Shown here: positions 11,249 to 21,246 of the stretch, one piece after another
Numbering within the stretch: position 1 is the stretch's first letter
How the letters are laid out: each line of letters opens with the position of its first letter
NCBI GenBank assembly: GCA_004764695.1
Contig: SMSO01000036.1
Span: forward strand, 826,001 to 890,000
Source of the DNA: Schizochytrium sp. TIO01
Lineage: Eukaryota; Sar; Bigyra; Thraustochytrida; Thraustochytriidae
Reading direction: 5' to 3'
DNA length: 64,000 bases
Notes under the pieces: generated by a model
Told to the model about the DNA's origin: nothing
Seen by the model: only the letters and a program-made list of their open reading frames with translations
Databases searched by the model: none
Program-made: the position numbers and the translations under genes

Positions 11249-12064
11249 ATGTCGAGACAATACTCGTCGTGCGAGCTTGGTCTTCCAAAGATTAAAGGTT
11301 TATGTGAGCGGACCAAAGAAGAAAAGGCCGAAGCGCACCGCGCTGATAAAGAATCACACGCAATTTTAAAGTTATTACGGAGGGATAACAAGACATGTGC
11401 AGACTGTGAAGCTCCAAATCCAGGGTGGGCTGCCCTTCCTCACGGTGTGTTTATCTGTATAGAATGTGCTCAGGTTCATCGGTCTCTTGGTCGACACATT
11501 AGTCAGGTGAAGTCATTTTCAACTGGAACGTACCTATGGTACGAAGATGAAATTGATTGTATGCGTCAAATGGGGAACCGCCGCGCTAACAATTTATATC
11601 TTCAAAATTATAGTCTAACAACACAACTCCATACGACTCTCGACCTACAAGACCGAAATGCGGTCGCTGTCTTCATTCGTAATAAATATGTGACATTGCG
11701 CTGGATTGGTAGGTTCGCCCAACAACAACAATGTCGAACTCTCTCTCTAAACGGCTCGGTAAATAGAGGCTTTCAAACAGGTATAGAATTGCCTGAAGAC
11801 AAATTCAAAGGAAATAAAGTTGGACACCCAAACAAGAAGATACATGGATTTGGAGATTCTTCGGCAACTAATTTGGAGGAAACTCTGCCGAAAGTAGAAA
11901 GTGAAGAATGCAATTCTCTGTCATTTAGAAATCATACAAAAATTAAATCTCTCCTGCATGTTGGCGAGACTTCACACGAGGAGCGTTGTAAGAGAATTCT
12001 TGCAGCTTATGATAGTTCCGAATTTTTTGCTCAGTTTGGCATTTCAAAAGGACCTTATTATTAA
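11249..12064 (+). CDS. ArfGAP domain protein
   Basis: 271 aa from the ATG at 11249; the frame is open upstream but has no earlier ATG. Residues of about 35-150 form an ArfGAP domain with an exact zinc finger C50-x2-C53-x16-C70-x2-C73. It is followed by VHRSLGRHIS, which carries the arginine finger (R78) that stimulates GTP hydrolysis on Arf. The Cys spacing and RSLG.HIS motif fit the AGD/SMAP group of small ArfGAPs. The C-terminal half is low complexity and has no other domain I recognise. The expected role is switching off Arf GTPases in Golgi or endosomal coat cycles. It is intronless as read. Confidence 0.88.
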   Translation: MSRQYSSCELGLPKIKGLCERTKEEKAEAHRADKESHAILKLLRRDNKTCADCEAPNPGWAALPHGVFICIECAQVHRSLGRHISQVKSFSTGTYLWYEDEIDCMRQMGNRRANNLYLQNYSLTTQLHTTLDLQDRNAVAVFIRNKYVTLRWIGRFAQQQQCRTLSLNGSVNRGFQTGIELPEDKFKGNKVGHPNKKIHGFGDSSATNLEETLPKVESEECNSLSFRNHTKIKSLLHVGETSHEERCKRILAAYDSSEFFAQFGISKGPYY

Positions 12065-12635
12065 ATATAATCCAAGGAAGCTAGTATTTTCAATTTTTAA
12101 TTTTCGCAAACAACTAAAATATGAACCTCTCCCTAATTTTTTTTAATTTTTTAGTCATGTAGGGTTGGTAAACAACAAGTTTTTGCGCCTCTTCTTGATG
12201 TTGAAGTGAGTGGGAAAAGATAATGGTAGGTTCAAAACCAGAGTATGATAAACGTTGCAAACTGAGACGAGCACCTGTGTGAAACAACATTAGAAAGATG
12301 AAGATTTTTATATTATAATTATTTCCCTGTGCTCCTCGCCTTTCAGCCTCATTTCCCTGCCCTTCATTCATCATAAAATTGCATCAGAAATCTCAAGTAA
12401 TTGAAGGTATTATCTACCTACCAACCAACCAACCTATTTAATACATATTAAAACTAGTAAATGGTTGTAGTTGGCTTTTCTTAGTCAGCACATACCAATA
12501 CTACAAACTACTTCTAGTAGGCCTCTACTCGCAAGCATTTTAGAATTTAACCTCGCAAAACTTGCAGTTTCTATGGTGAGTTGGGGCTAAGGCCAATCGC
12601 AGATTTTAAACCAATTCGCGACTCAATGATAACTT
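12065..12635. other. Intergenic spacer
   Basis: AT-rich sequence after the ArfGAP stop, with a CTACCTACCAACCAACC stretch near 12414. No coding signal is seen. Confidence 0.4.
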
Positions 12636-13330
12636 CTAAATCATGTTTTCAGATAGGTAGCGCAAAAGGATGCCTCTGGCAGCGTGGACATCACAATCGA
12701 CTACGTGTGTGCATTTGGGACATTTAAAAACCTTGAATGTTCGGAGCTTGTCTACATTCATTGCATGGTGCCACCCACATTCAATGTATGGTTTTGAAGT
12801 GCCATCTCCTCTGCAAGTAACTTGTTTATATCACTGGAAGGGAGGAAGCTCGGCTTTGCGAATGAACTCTTATTGGAAGCCGACCTACGACACATCATTC
12901 GAGCTGTGTTGATTTTCATCCATCTTGTTAACTTGTTGAGTCTTCAAATTTAGGCATAGAAATAACACGGTAGTTTTCACAGAGCCAAAGTGCAAGCTTG
13001 CAGTGAATCCCGGTAGTGCAACAGTGGGCCCGTTGAAGTTGACCCCTCTACCGATGTCTTTGTAGACGGCGGCGGCAACTGAAGAGGCACGCTGGAGGTT
13101 ATCAAATTTGACATTTGAAATTCCCTTTTTGCTTGGCGGAGGACACTATAGCGTAGTTAATGGCAAGGTCAGTGCTGCGTTATTCGCGGCCACAGAAACA
13201 AACCGCAGCCATTGGTGCCCTCAATGTCGTCACTTGCGTATATGCGATTACCTCAGAGGAAGCGCCCGAAGGTCACTTGCTGAGACACCAAACTTCTGGT
13301 TGAACTACTTTGATCATTTAAATTGAAGGT
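12636..13330 (-). pseudogene. Decayed TnpB/Fanzor-like RNA-guided nuclease relic
   Basis: On the minus strand the last open segment (12830-12636) ends like TnpB/Fanzor: GDGTSKPYIECGWHH, a spacer, KVFKCPKCTHVVDCDVHAAR, GILLRYL, stop. The family pattern is TSK-x-C-x-x-C, then C-x-x-C, then (V/I)DRD(V)NAARNI. Here the first zinc Cys reads Tyr, the DRD is DCD and AARN is AARG, but the RuvC-III Asp and the second Cys pair remain. Upstream to about 13330, further coding-like pieces occur in shifting frames (for example VAAAVYKDIGRGVNFNGPT) with several stops. It is a broken copy and probably inactive. Whether it is closer to Fanzor or to a prokaryotic TnpB cannot be decided from this piece. Confidence 0.55.
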
Positions 13331-13841
13331 TTCAGTCACTTCTAGTGTTTGGAGCTTATTCCTCAGCCATTCCAGTTTCTTTACCCTCCACTCCTTAATA
13401 GTAAAGACCTAAACATTTTTTGTTTTATATATCATGTGAAATAGTCACGACCATTTGGAGGTTATATAAGTTCTAACATTTTCCTAGTAAGTACTTTTGC
13501 TCCATTTTTTTTTAAAAACAAAGTTAGACAAAATTAATTTTTAAAAATAAAAGAACGAATGGAACACAAGAACAGCAATAAGAACAGAATATGAAGAACA
13601 AAACAAGAATGAGAACAAAACAAGAAGAACAAAATAACGAGAGCAACTTCAAGGAGAAAAGTAAGCAGTACCCTACTACGATAGTAGTAGATGTCTGCCT
13701 ACCACTACCATGACAACATCATCGACGCCAACTACAATAGCGACGACTAGAACTTCAAGACAAGAGCGGCGCTCAAACAGAAACGTTTGACACACCCACT
13801 GAGGGAGCAGAACGGCGCTCAGCCGAGCGAGCACAAACAAG
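13331..13841. other. 5' flank of the WD40 gene, with a purine-rich AAGAACA-type repeat
   Basis: 13553-13645 is an imperfect run of AAGAACA/GAACAAAA units and an A/G-rich strand. The sequence just before the ATG at 13842 is richer in GC and is probably the 5' UTR. Confidence 0.45.
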
Positions 13842-15881
13842 ATGGACGAGCTTGCACAATGTCAAGCACGCATTACGGAGCAACAGAAAAAGCTGGAGGA
13901 GATCGAACGCAAGCGCGAGGAGCTTGCACAAGCGCGTGAGAAACGCAAGCTTGAGGAGGAGAAAGAGCGCATCAAGAAAAAAGAAGAAGCGGAAGTCAGG
14001 AGGAAGAGACAGAAGCTCAGTCTATCTCCTGCTAGAGCAGAAATTGAGACTGGTGGGCAGATTCTCTCCTGCCTTCTCATGGAGCACACCAAAGAAGAAT
14101 TCAGCAAATCGGTGCATAGCTCATTTCGTAGCGCCCGGGGAAATTGCGTTCTTCTCTGCACAGGTACCAGTGATGGTAAACTTGGGTTCTGGGATGCCTT
14201 GGACTCTTTCTCAAGTGTTACTACCATGGAACTAAAGACTGGATCAAGTATCTTCTCAATTGTGGAAATGAAGGGCTCGTTGCAGTTTGCTACCTCGTCG
14301 AGAAGCTCCTCTAAAACGTCAGCCTTTTCAACAAAAGGAAACCCTCTTGAATCTACATCCTCACCAGCTTCAGCTGAAGATCAGTCTGGCGAAGGTCAAG
14401 TCTCTTTACTTGTGGTGGGAGTAGGGTGTGATATTGCCTTGCTCAGTTTGTGGAATCTAAGCCAAGTGCATAGTATTGAAGAAGCCCACTCTCACGAGAT
14501 TCAAGTCCTTACGACTTTGCATGATGAGGTTTCAAATCGGAATCTTCTTTTCTCTGGAGCCCTCGACGCAACAGTTGCATGCTGGGACTCTTCGACTTGG
14601 ACTTGCCTGTTCCGTTTGAAAGGCCATGAGGACAACGTCCTTTGCCTCCTAGGTTTACCAGGGCTTCCTGGCGCACCAGAATCGTGCCGGCTTCTCAGTG
14701 GATCTGACGATTCCACAATTCGTGTATGGAATGTACCGAAGTGTGTTAAAGATGCACTGGCTCGAGCTAATGGGATTCTAACGGCTGTGCAGAATGAAGA
14801 AGGAGATACTACGTCTTCACAAAAGAGCGAAGTGAGTAGCGCCGATCCGAAGCAAGGGCCAGCTGGCAATGGAAAGGAATCCTCCCATGTCGAAGAGAGG
14901 TCAATTGCTGTGAAAAATTTGGCAGATGCTACAAGTGCCACCGCTGGGGCTTGTGTTTTTGAGAAAGCTGAACATATCATTAAAGACAACTCCGACTTTA
15001 TTAGTGCTCTCTGTCGTGTAACCATCGCCACCAACTCAACTTCGTCCTCCTCTTCAGACTCGCCTACAGATATTGATCTTGTTGTCGCTTCATCTGCAGA
15101 CTTTAATATTCGCGTCTACAATCGTTCTTGGGAATGTTTACGCGTCCTTGAGACTAGCATTTTTGCGACTCACCTTGTTGCATGCGGTACTTTTCTATTT
15201 GCCGCTACGCGCTTTGGTGATGAAGGCGATCCTGGCAAGATTGAACGGTGGCAACTTCCTAGCCTCAAGCCCTTTTCTTGGAAGCGTGTCTCAAAGCCCT
15301 TGAATGTAATGCCGTGCAGTACTTTAGTTGCAAAGGAATTCCCGCTTACTCGTTTTGCTGCACCAACCCAACCAGAGAGCAAAGCCCCACAAATGGCTCT
15401 TATGCTTCTCAGCGCTGATGAGGACGAGGAATGTATCCGTGTATGGGCGTCTCCGTTTAAAATTGCCCAGCAGCATTCCAAAACTGATCAAAAGGCCATA
15501 GCATCGGGCCAGAATAGTCCAGCTATACCCCGTCATGCTCTTCAGGGGGACCAGAACTCGGGTCAACAGCTCTCAGCACCTCTTTCAAACGCTGCATCAG
15601 TTCCGCTGCCTCCACAAGTGCACACCATTGCCCCTCCGGTGGCACATGTATCACATGCAGATACTTCGCAAACATTTGCCCAGCATCAAATTACTGCCCA
15701 TTCCTCAGCACTTGCATACTCCCCCACCATTGCTGCGTCTACAAGTGGTGATGCTCTTGCTAAAAGGTTTATTCGGGACATGTTGCATATCCCGGGTCTT
15801 TCACCAGACATGGCCCGAATCCTGCGCGTATGTCTCGATTTACACGTTTGTAACCCAAGCCCTGGTGAAAGGGCAAACTGA
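13842..15881 (+). CDS. Coiled-coil plus WD40-repeat protein
   Basis: 679 aa from an ATG in GC-rich context. Residues 1-65 are a highly charged coiled coil (repeated EERKRE/KKKEE type). From about 80 to 560 there is a beta-propeller with several recognisable blades: GTSDGKLGFWD, SGALDATVACWD, SGSDDSTIRVWN, SSADFNIRVYN, and a final DEECIRVWAS. A low-complexity Ser/Thr-rich insert separates the middle blades. The C-terminal 130 residues are Gln/Ser/Pro-rich and end in a short helical tail. I do not recognise a specific orthologue. The layout suggests a scaffold protein that dimerises through its N-terminus. Confidence 0.85.
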   Translation: MDELAQCQARITEQQKKLEEIERKREELAQAREKRKLEEEKERIKKKEEAEVRRKRQKLSLSPARAEIETGGQILSCLLMEHTKEEFSKSVHSSFRSARGNCVLLCTGTSDGKLGFWDALDSFSSVTTMELKTGSSIFSIVEMKGSLQFATSSRSSSKTSAFSTKGNPLESTSSPASAEDQSGEGQVSLLVVGVGCDIALLSLWNLSQVHSIEEAHSHEIQVLTTLHDEVSNRNLLFSGALDATVACWDSSTWTCLFRLKGHEDNVLCLLGLPGLPGAPESCRLLSGSDDSTIRVWNVPKCVKDALARANGILTAVQNEEGDTTSSQKSEVSSADPKQGPAGNGKESSHVEERSIAVKNLADATSATAGACVFEKAEHIIKDNSDFISALCRVTIATNSTSSSSSDSPTDIDLVVASSADFNIRVYNRSWECLRVLETSIFATHLVACGTFLFAATRFGDEGDPGKIERWQLPSLKPFSWKRVSKPLNVMPCSTLVAKEFPLTRFAAPTQPESKAPQMALMLLSADEDEECIRVWASPFKIAQQHSKTDQKAIASGQNSPAIPRHALQGDQNSGQQLSAPLSNAASVPLPPQVHTIAPPVAHVSHADTSQTFAQHQITAHSSALAYSPTIAASTSGDALAKRFIRDMLHIPGLSPDMARILRVCLDLHVCNPSPGERAN

Positions 15882-17149
15882 AGCATTTATAGAGAACTAC
15901 TATAGATCCTAGCTATACTCCGAAAATATATTCATAGGCAATAAAAATGCGAAGGTAATCGCAGGATGCGTGCGCGGGGGGAAGAAGAAACTAAGCATCT
16001 TGTAAAGCCCGTCTAGTTGTGCAACTTTTTGAAAACAGCAAACTTACCCTCTTCAGCTAGACAGCACAGTATTTTGCTGACTAGTGAAAGGAGGGTTAAT
16101 TATTGATTAGGACTTTATGATTGTTAGATTGCACACAGAATCGTAGCTGCCATTAAATACTGAACAGAAATTAACGGTGCAAGCTGAAAGTATCTTTGGA
16201 AGATTGTGCTACATTCCAGTAAACTAATTTCGAATTTTTTTATTTTTAAAGGGAACAAATAGATTTAGTATGTTATGAATTAAGAGGTTCTCTAAAAGAG
16301 ATATTTAATGCAAGATCTCTACACCTTTGATTGCTGCATTTCTTCTATGAATTTGCAGCTCAATTTTCTATTTCTACTATTTTCATAGAAATAGGTATTT
16401 GGAGATTCGCCAAAGAACACTATGTCCCTCTCAATTCGTCATAGAGTTTGTCCTTCTTTACAATGGTAGCTTCTCTATTTCCTGATTGATCCTTCAATTA
16501 AACGGGACTTCGCAAACAATTTCTACAAGTGCATTCAAAGCAGAATTATATACTTCAAAGAGACTGGCTTCGTTGCCGATATTGTTTGTCATTCTTTGTT
16601 CTCTTTACTTTTACAAATAAAGAGCACTGTTGATCTGAACGTAGAACTAACTCGTTCAGTACAGTCGGTTTGAAAATATACTACTTGATGAAGCTACCCT
16701 ATGATACGAGCTGCAAGTTTCTTCTTCTTTTCGGCGGTTTGGAAAGCCACCTACACATAGTTGAAAAAAAGATCGCAATTCCTGAGTCTGGAATGCGTCT
16801 CATTGCCATTTAAGATTTTATCAAACTAAAGCATTATAGCATTTAAAGCTACCGCAACGTAATCGAAGCCTACGGCTGTCAACGTTCCATTCAATGCAAG
16901 GCTGACAGTACTTTTATTGTGCTAGCTGCATCATGTGATATATCATTCAGGACGCCATGGAAATTTGGAGAGACATAACCAAGTCCTTCGCGCCTCCGTT
17001 CAATGTTACCTCTTCAATGTAAAACGTCAGTAGTCAACAACTCAGGAGGGTGGCTGAGGTATTTTACTAGAATGGCCCCAACCGATGAATTGAGTGAGCG
17101 TGAACGTCAATCTCCAAGCTATTGTGCTTCCTATATCCATGGTTGTCTT

Positions 17150-18060
17150 CTGTGATCACGACTTACCTTACTTTCTTGATTCAAAAGCTGGAAGAAAAAC
17201 AAACCTTTACCAAGGGAGTAGCTGTAAGTGAGTCTCCACATCCAACACTGTACAGCATTCATAGTTTGACTTAAGAATTTACCCAACCTTAAGGAAAATA
17301 ATTGTGGAAATAGTTGAATAGAAAGAACGGTGCAAATTAACTGCGGAAGCTTACGCTGATTCGAGTATTGTGCTGTCGTGCCTTGCAACCGGTCAAACAC
17401 TCGAACATCTATAGTATCGAGTATCACCGAACAATCCACTGTCTCTTCCACTATGGTACTGATCTAAACGTCTGTTAGTTATACTTCTGTCGATGGGGAT
17501 AGTAGCTAGGATGCAAAATACCGTTCTGACCACGTCTCTGGCTTATAAATATGCAGTGGATTATGCAACAGAGTAACTCGAAGCTCTTTCTCGCGCTCTG
17601 TGTAGTTGAACTGTTGATCATGCTTCTCTTGTCCTTGTATAGGCGTAAGAACATGCAGCCAGTACTCCTGACTCCGTTGACGGGCATGTACAGCTCTATT
17701 TAAATTTGTGCAATTGATTCCTTCTTGGATTCCTCGTTCTAGCAGCGGGCCCTCCTTTTGGCCTGAGTAGGATTATCAGATCATGATGGAGCCTTTGCAT
17801 GGGAGTATTGGCTCCTATGCTGGGGAGCAAATATTCAATTGAGGACTTGGGCACGGAGCAGTCCAAGGCTTTTGTTTAGTCCACTTTCTCACTCCTTGCC
17901 TGGGCTTTCGCATTCACCTTAGACTGTCACAAGCCTTTCCCCTTATTTTGGTGAGACTAGGTAGAGGAGCGCGGTGTTTGTGCAAGAGCAATGTGTCGCT
18001 ATTTGGGAGTGCACTTTTCGGCACAACAACAGGATTATGAGCGATTGTTTCGATTTGAGT
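17150..18060 (-). pseudogene. Possible decayed or intron-broken coding segments
   Basis: Read on the minus strand, several stretches look protein-like: ETIAHNPVVVPKSALPNSDT near 18040; YWLHVLTPIQGQ followed by YTEREKELRVTLLHNPLHIY near 17630-17530; and DCSVILDTIDVRVFDRLQG near 17435-17380. They lie in different frames separated by stops. The family is not recognised. Either a degraded gene or a multi-exon gene would fit, and chance frames cannot be excluded. Confidence 0.22.
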
Positions 18061-18092
18061 ATCCACCCAAGTCAAAGAATGACTAGTGATAT
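18045..18092 (+). repeat. Dispersed element copy
   Basis: Reads TTGTTTCGATTTGAGTATCC, then ACCCAAGTC, then ATGACTAGTGATATC. Both boxes are present but diverged. Confidence 0.5.
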
Positions 18093-19447
18093 CTGTCTTG
18101 GCTTGAGTAGGTAGAAACCTTAATAATATACTGTAATAGTACTGCTCTTTAAGGTTCTTTTTTGTTTGTTTGTCTATAAATCGGTCCCAGCACTAAGGGA
18201 GACTTTATTTCTATATAATTTGTCTTGTTAACTTTTGGAATCGCGGAGTGCGTTTAAAAAAAGGGAGGTAAATTATCCACATTTGATATTCACGGTGCAA
18301 TTTGGTGAGACAGTAATAAGACTGCAAAAACATCACTAGTCATAGGACCTGCGCACCTCCTATCAATTGTATGCTTCTTGGGATTTTCTCCAACTTGAAG
18401 CAAAGTGATTTCTGCTACCTGGCGAGAGTGTAATTGAGTAGCAATATGCTGATATCACTAGGCCATTTTATAAGTAAACTATTGGCGAGCATAGCAAAGA
18501 ATATTCAGCTTGGACCAGGCATTCAAAAGGTTCACTGTTTAGAAGAAGAAGAGCGCCCTCCTGCAAAACGGATGCAGCTTGCGATATATTCACCATAATT
18601 ATAGATTGGGTTTTACTTGAGTTTATACCCTTAGCATAATTGAAAGGAGCGATGGAGGTAGGGCTAGCTAGTGAATTATGAACCAAGATGCCTGGTAGGT
18701 AAAATAATACGTATGTAGTAGAACACCTCCTTCTCTGTCTGCACTCTTCGCTATGCTATCGCAATCAATCATTTTCTTTATGTGAGAAATTAGGTGGTTC
18801 TACTTAGAGCTCTTGTACAAAACCACCTCGCATGAACAGAACTGCTAGCTTTGACAACAGTGTGATAGAGTGTCCCCTCCCCGGATTCCCATGTCCTCGG
18901 ACTTGAGCACATAATTGAGCATTCCTCAAGTTCGTGAGGACAATAAATTTTGAGCCAAAGAAAGGCTTTTGCGAAGCGGGGAGTTTACCTTAATTCCTAC
19001 ACCTTACTATATTTTTTTTCTGAAAAGCAAGAGAACATATGCGATTAGGCACCCACTACCTATAGATGGCAATTCGTTGCTGCACGTTATGCTAGTGAAG
19101 AAAGAACTATACTGTAGGTATGGTACTACCTAGATACCTACCCCTACATTCCCATCTGCGTACTAACCTACTGTCTTAGCAGTCAGTCAATAAAAGTTTA
19201 GTTGTCCACGCCCTTCATCTTGCCTCAACTTGCTGCGACTTTCTTGCTTCAACTGAAAGTTCTAAGCTCAAGTGAGTTGTCCTCGCAGGTTGTTGCAACG
19301 TCTTGCCAACTGCTGCCATCATAAACGTTAGTTCAGTGCTCTTACAGGCGTGAGCCTTTGAGTATTGATGTAAGATTGCTAACCAACTAGCCCTAGATAT
19401 GATAAACTAGTAAGATAGTCACAACTACCAAACCGAAGTTTCCCTCC

Positions 19448-19500
19448 TCCTTTAAAAAAAATAAATAAATTTAATAAATAAATAAATTAATTAATTAAAG
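19448..19500 (+). repeat. AT-rich simple repeat (AATA/ATTA)
   Basis: Run of AAATA and TTAA units without other content. Confidence 0.7.
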
Positions 19501-19554
19501 AGAACTTTCTGTAATACATAAAAACGTTTTGGCATATATTATATATGTAAAATA

Positions 19555-19590
19555 GGTCTTTCGGGTCTTTCGGGTCTTTCGGGTCTTTCA
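19555..19590 (+). repeat. 9-bp tandem repeat, four units
   Basis: Four perfect head-to-tail GGTCTTTCG units. Confidence 0.9.
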
Positions 19591-20833
19591 CACTAGCATA
19601 TCTGGGCTCCTTGAATGATGATAGGTTGAAGGATAACTAGAAAGTCAATATGATTAAGGGGTGAGGTGGTTCGGAGAATCTCCATCCACTGAGAACAATT
19701 ATATTGCTAGGTTCTCTATTCGGTGTCAGTTGTTAAAGGCAATTTCTTTTTGTGTGCTAGCACAGAGTGCTAATGAATGATCAGTTCCGTCTAGAACTAT
19801 TTAGACATATGGTATATAGTTCGCAACAGTCGCTACTAAGTGCTCTATTACTTTTATTTTTTATTTTTCAAATGTTGAAGTGAAATTCGAATTATTCTAC
19901 TCTTTTATTTCTTTGTTTTATTTCTCTGAGAAAGAGTTTAGCTTTTCATGCTTGATTCTAGGGTGGGCACGGGTAGTATCTCCTATGCTAACCTTCTGAC
20001 ATGTCTCATAATTTAAACACCATCTTTCTAATTATAATGGTTTTATTTATACGGGCGTATAACTACACATATATTATTTTTACTATTTATTTTTTATTTT
20101 CTAGTATCTAGAGTAGTGTAGCATTGCTTTCTGCAAGAGAAGGGGTATTCCATGTTTAAAGCGTTCGTTGGGTGGAAAATAAGAAAGTCAGCACATTGAG
20201 TAATTTTGTGTATGCTAAGAGAGCCCTCGAAAACGTATATTTTCTCTCCCCTTAATAAAACAACAGAAAGTAGTAGTATCAAGTATTGACGTCAGTTGTT
20301 CATAGAATAATACTTGCCAATATTACGCTACTAAGATTATCCATCTACCTACCATTAGGGAGTGCCTACTGGCGAGCTCAAAGTCTGTAGTGGGTTTTCA
20401 CCAGTCGATACTAATGGTGTCTGACATCACCTACTATTAATAGTACTTGCGCTTTTTCCGTTTAATTTTTTAATTTCTTTTTAAAATAAAAGTTAATGTA
20501 TTAAGAAATACTCACAAGTTCCTACATATAGGTGAAGCAGGGGACACATATCTTTACCTTTAAATTACTGGAAGTACATGTTTTCAACCTGCTAGTGATA
20601 AAAATAATGAAAAGAATAAGAGAGAATAAGAATAAATCGAAAAGTCGCTAAGAAAAAAACAAAGATTGAGAGACACAGACGAGACGCACCGTTGCGGCAA
20701 AAGCCCAACGGAGGCCTCAGAGTTTAAGCAGCAAGAACAAACTACAGGCCCCCTAGCAAGAGAGCCTCGCTGGGACCGGCCGCTACCCCTGACCTGTGGA
20801 AACCGATCGCCCCTTAATCAGCGCGGCACGGAA

Positions 20834-21012
20834 GTAAGTCTCTGTCTGCGCGCGTGGCTGCTCTTCCCGTTCGCTAATCTGTCTCTCCCAGCCACGCACA
20901 AAAATCACTTTTTGGAATCGAAGTAATAATAGGACCAGAGCTAAAGCGAGAAAGGTAGCAAACGATTTGCATCCAGTCACCAATTTGTGGAGCAGTGTCT
21001 CGTTATTTTCAG
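20834..21012 (+). other. Candidate 5' UTR intron of the downstream two-exon gene
   Basis: A GC-rich block (20670-20833) has no ATG and ends GGAA-GTAAGTCTC. A T-rich acceptor, GTTATTTTCAG, ends at 21012, and coding starts at 21247. The donor matches the other introns in the window. Transcript data would be needed to confirm it. Confidence 0.4.
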
Positions 21013-21246
21013 GCTTTCCTCCACTTCAATCGTCTTGCTCTTTCGTGCCTTCGTATTATTTGGTCTGGGCTGAATTGCGAACTTGAAATTAGAAGGACCT
21101 TCAGAAGGTCTTCAAGTCACTAAACGGCAAACTCTGTTTGAGAGATTCTTTCTCTCGTGCAATCATTCTTTTCATTTCTAAGATTGCTCGTGAAAGGCCA
21201 AGATTCATAAACTATCTTGCGGTCAATACCGAACAGCGCGGCTGAA

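Larger units (their letters stand above)
15882..20833. other. Long gene-poor spacer
   Basis: About 5 kb, AT-rich, without an intact gene. It holds possible decayed coding pieces on the minus strand (17.15-18.06 kb), one copy of the dispersed element (18045-18092), an A/T simple repeat (19448-19500) and a 9-bp tandem repeat (19555-19590). Confidence 0.5.
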
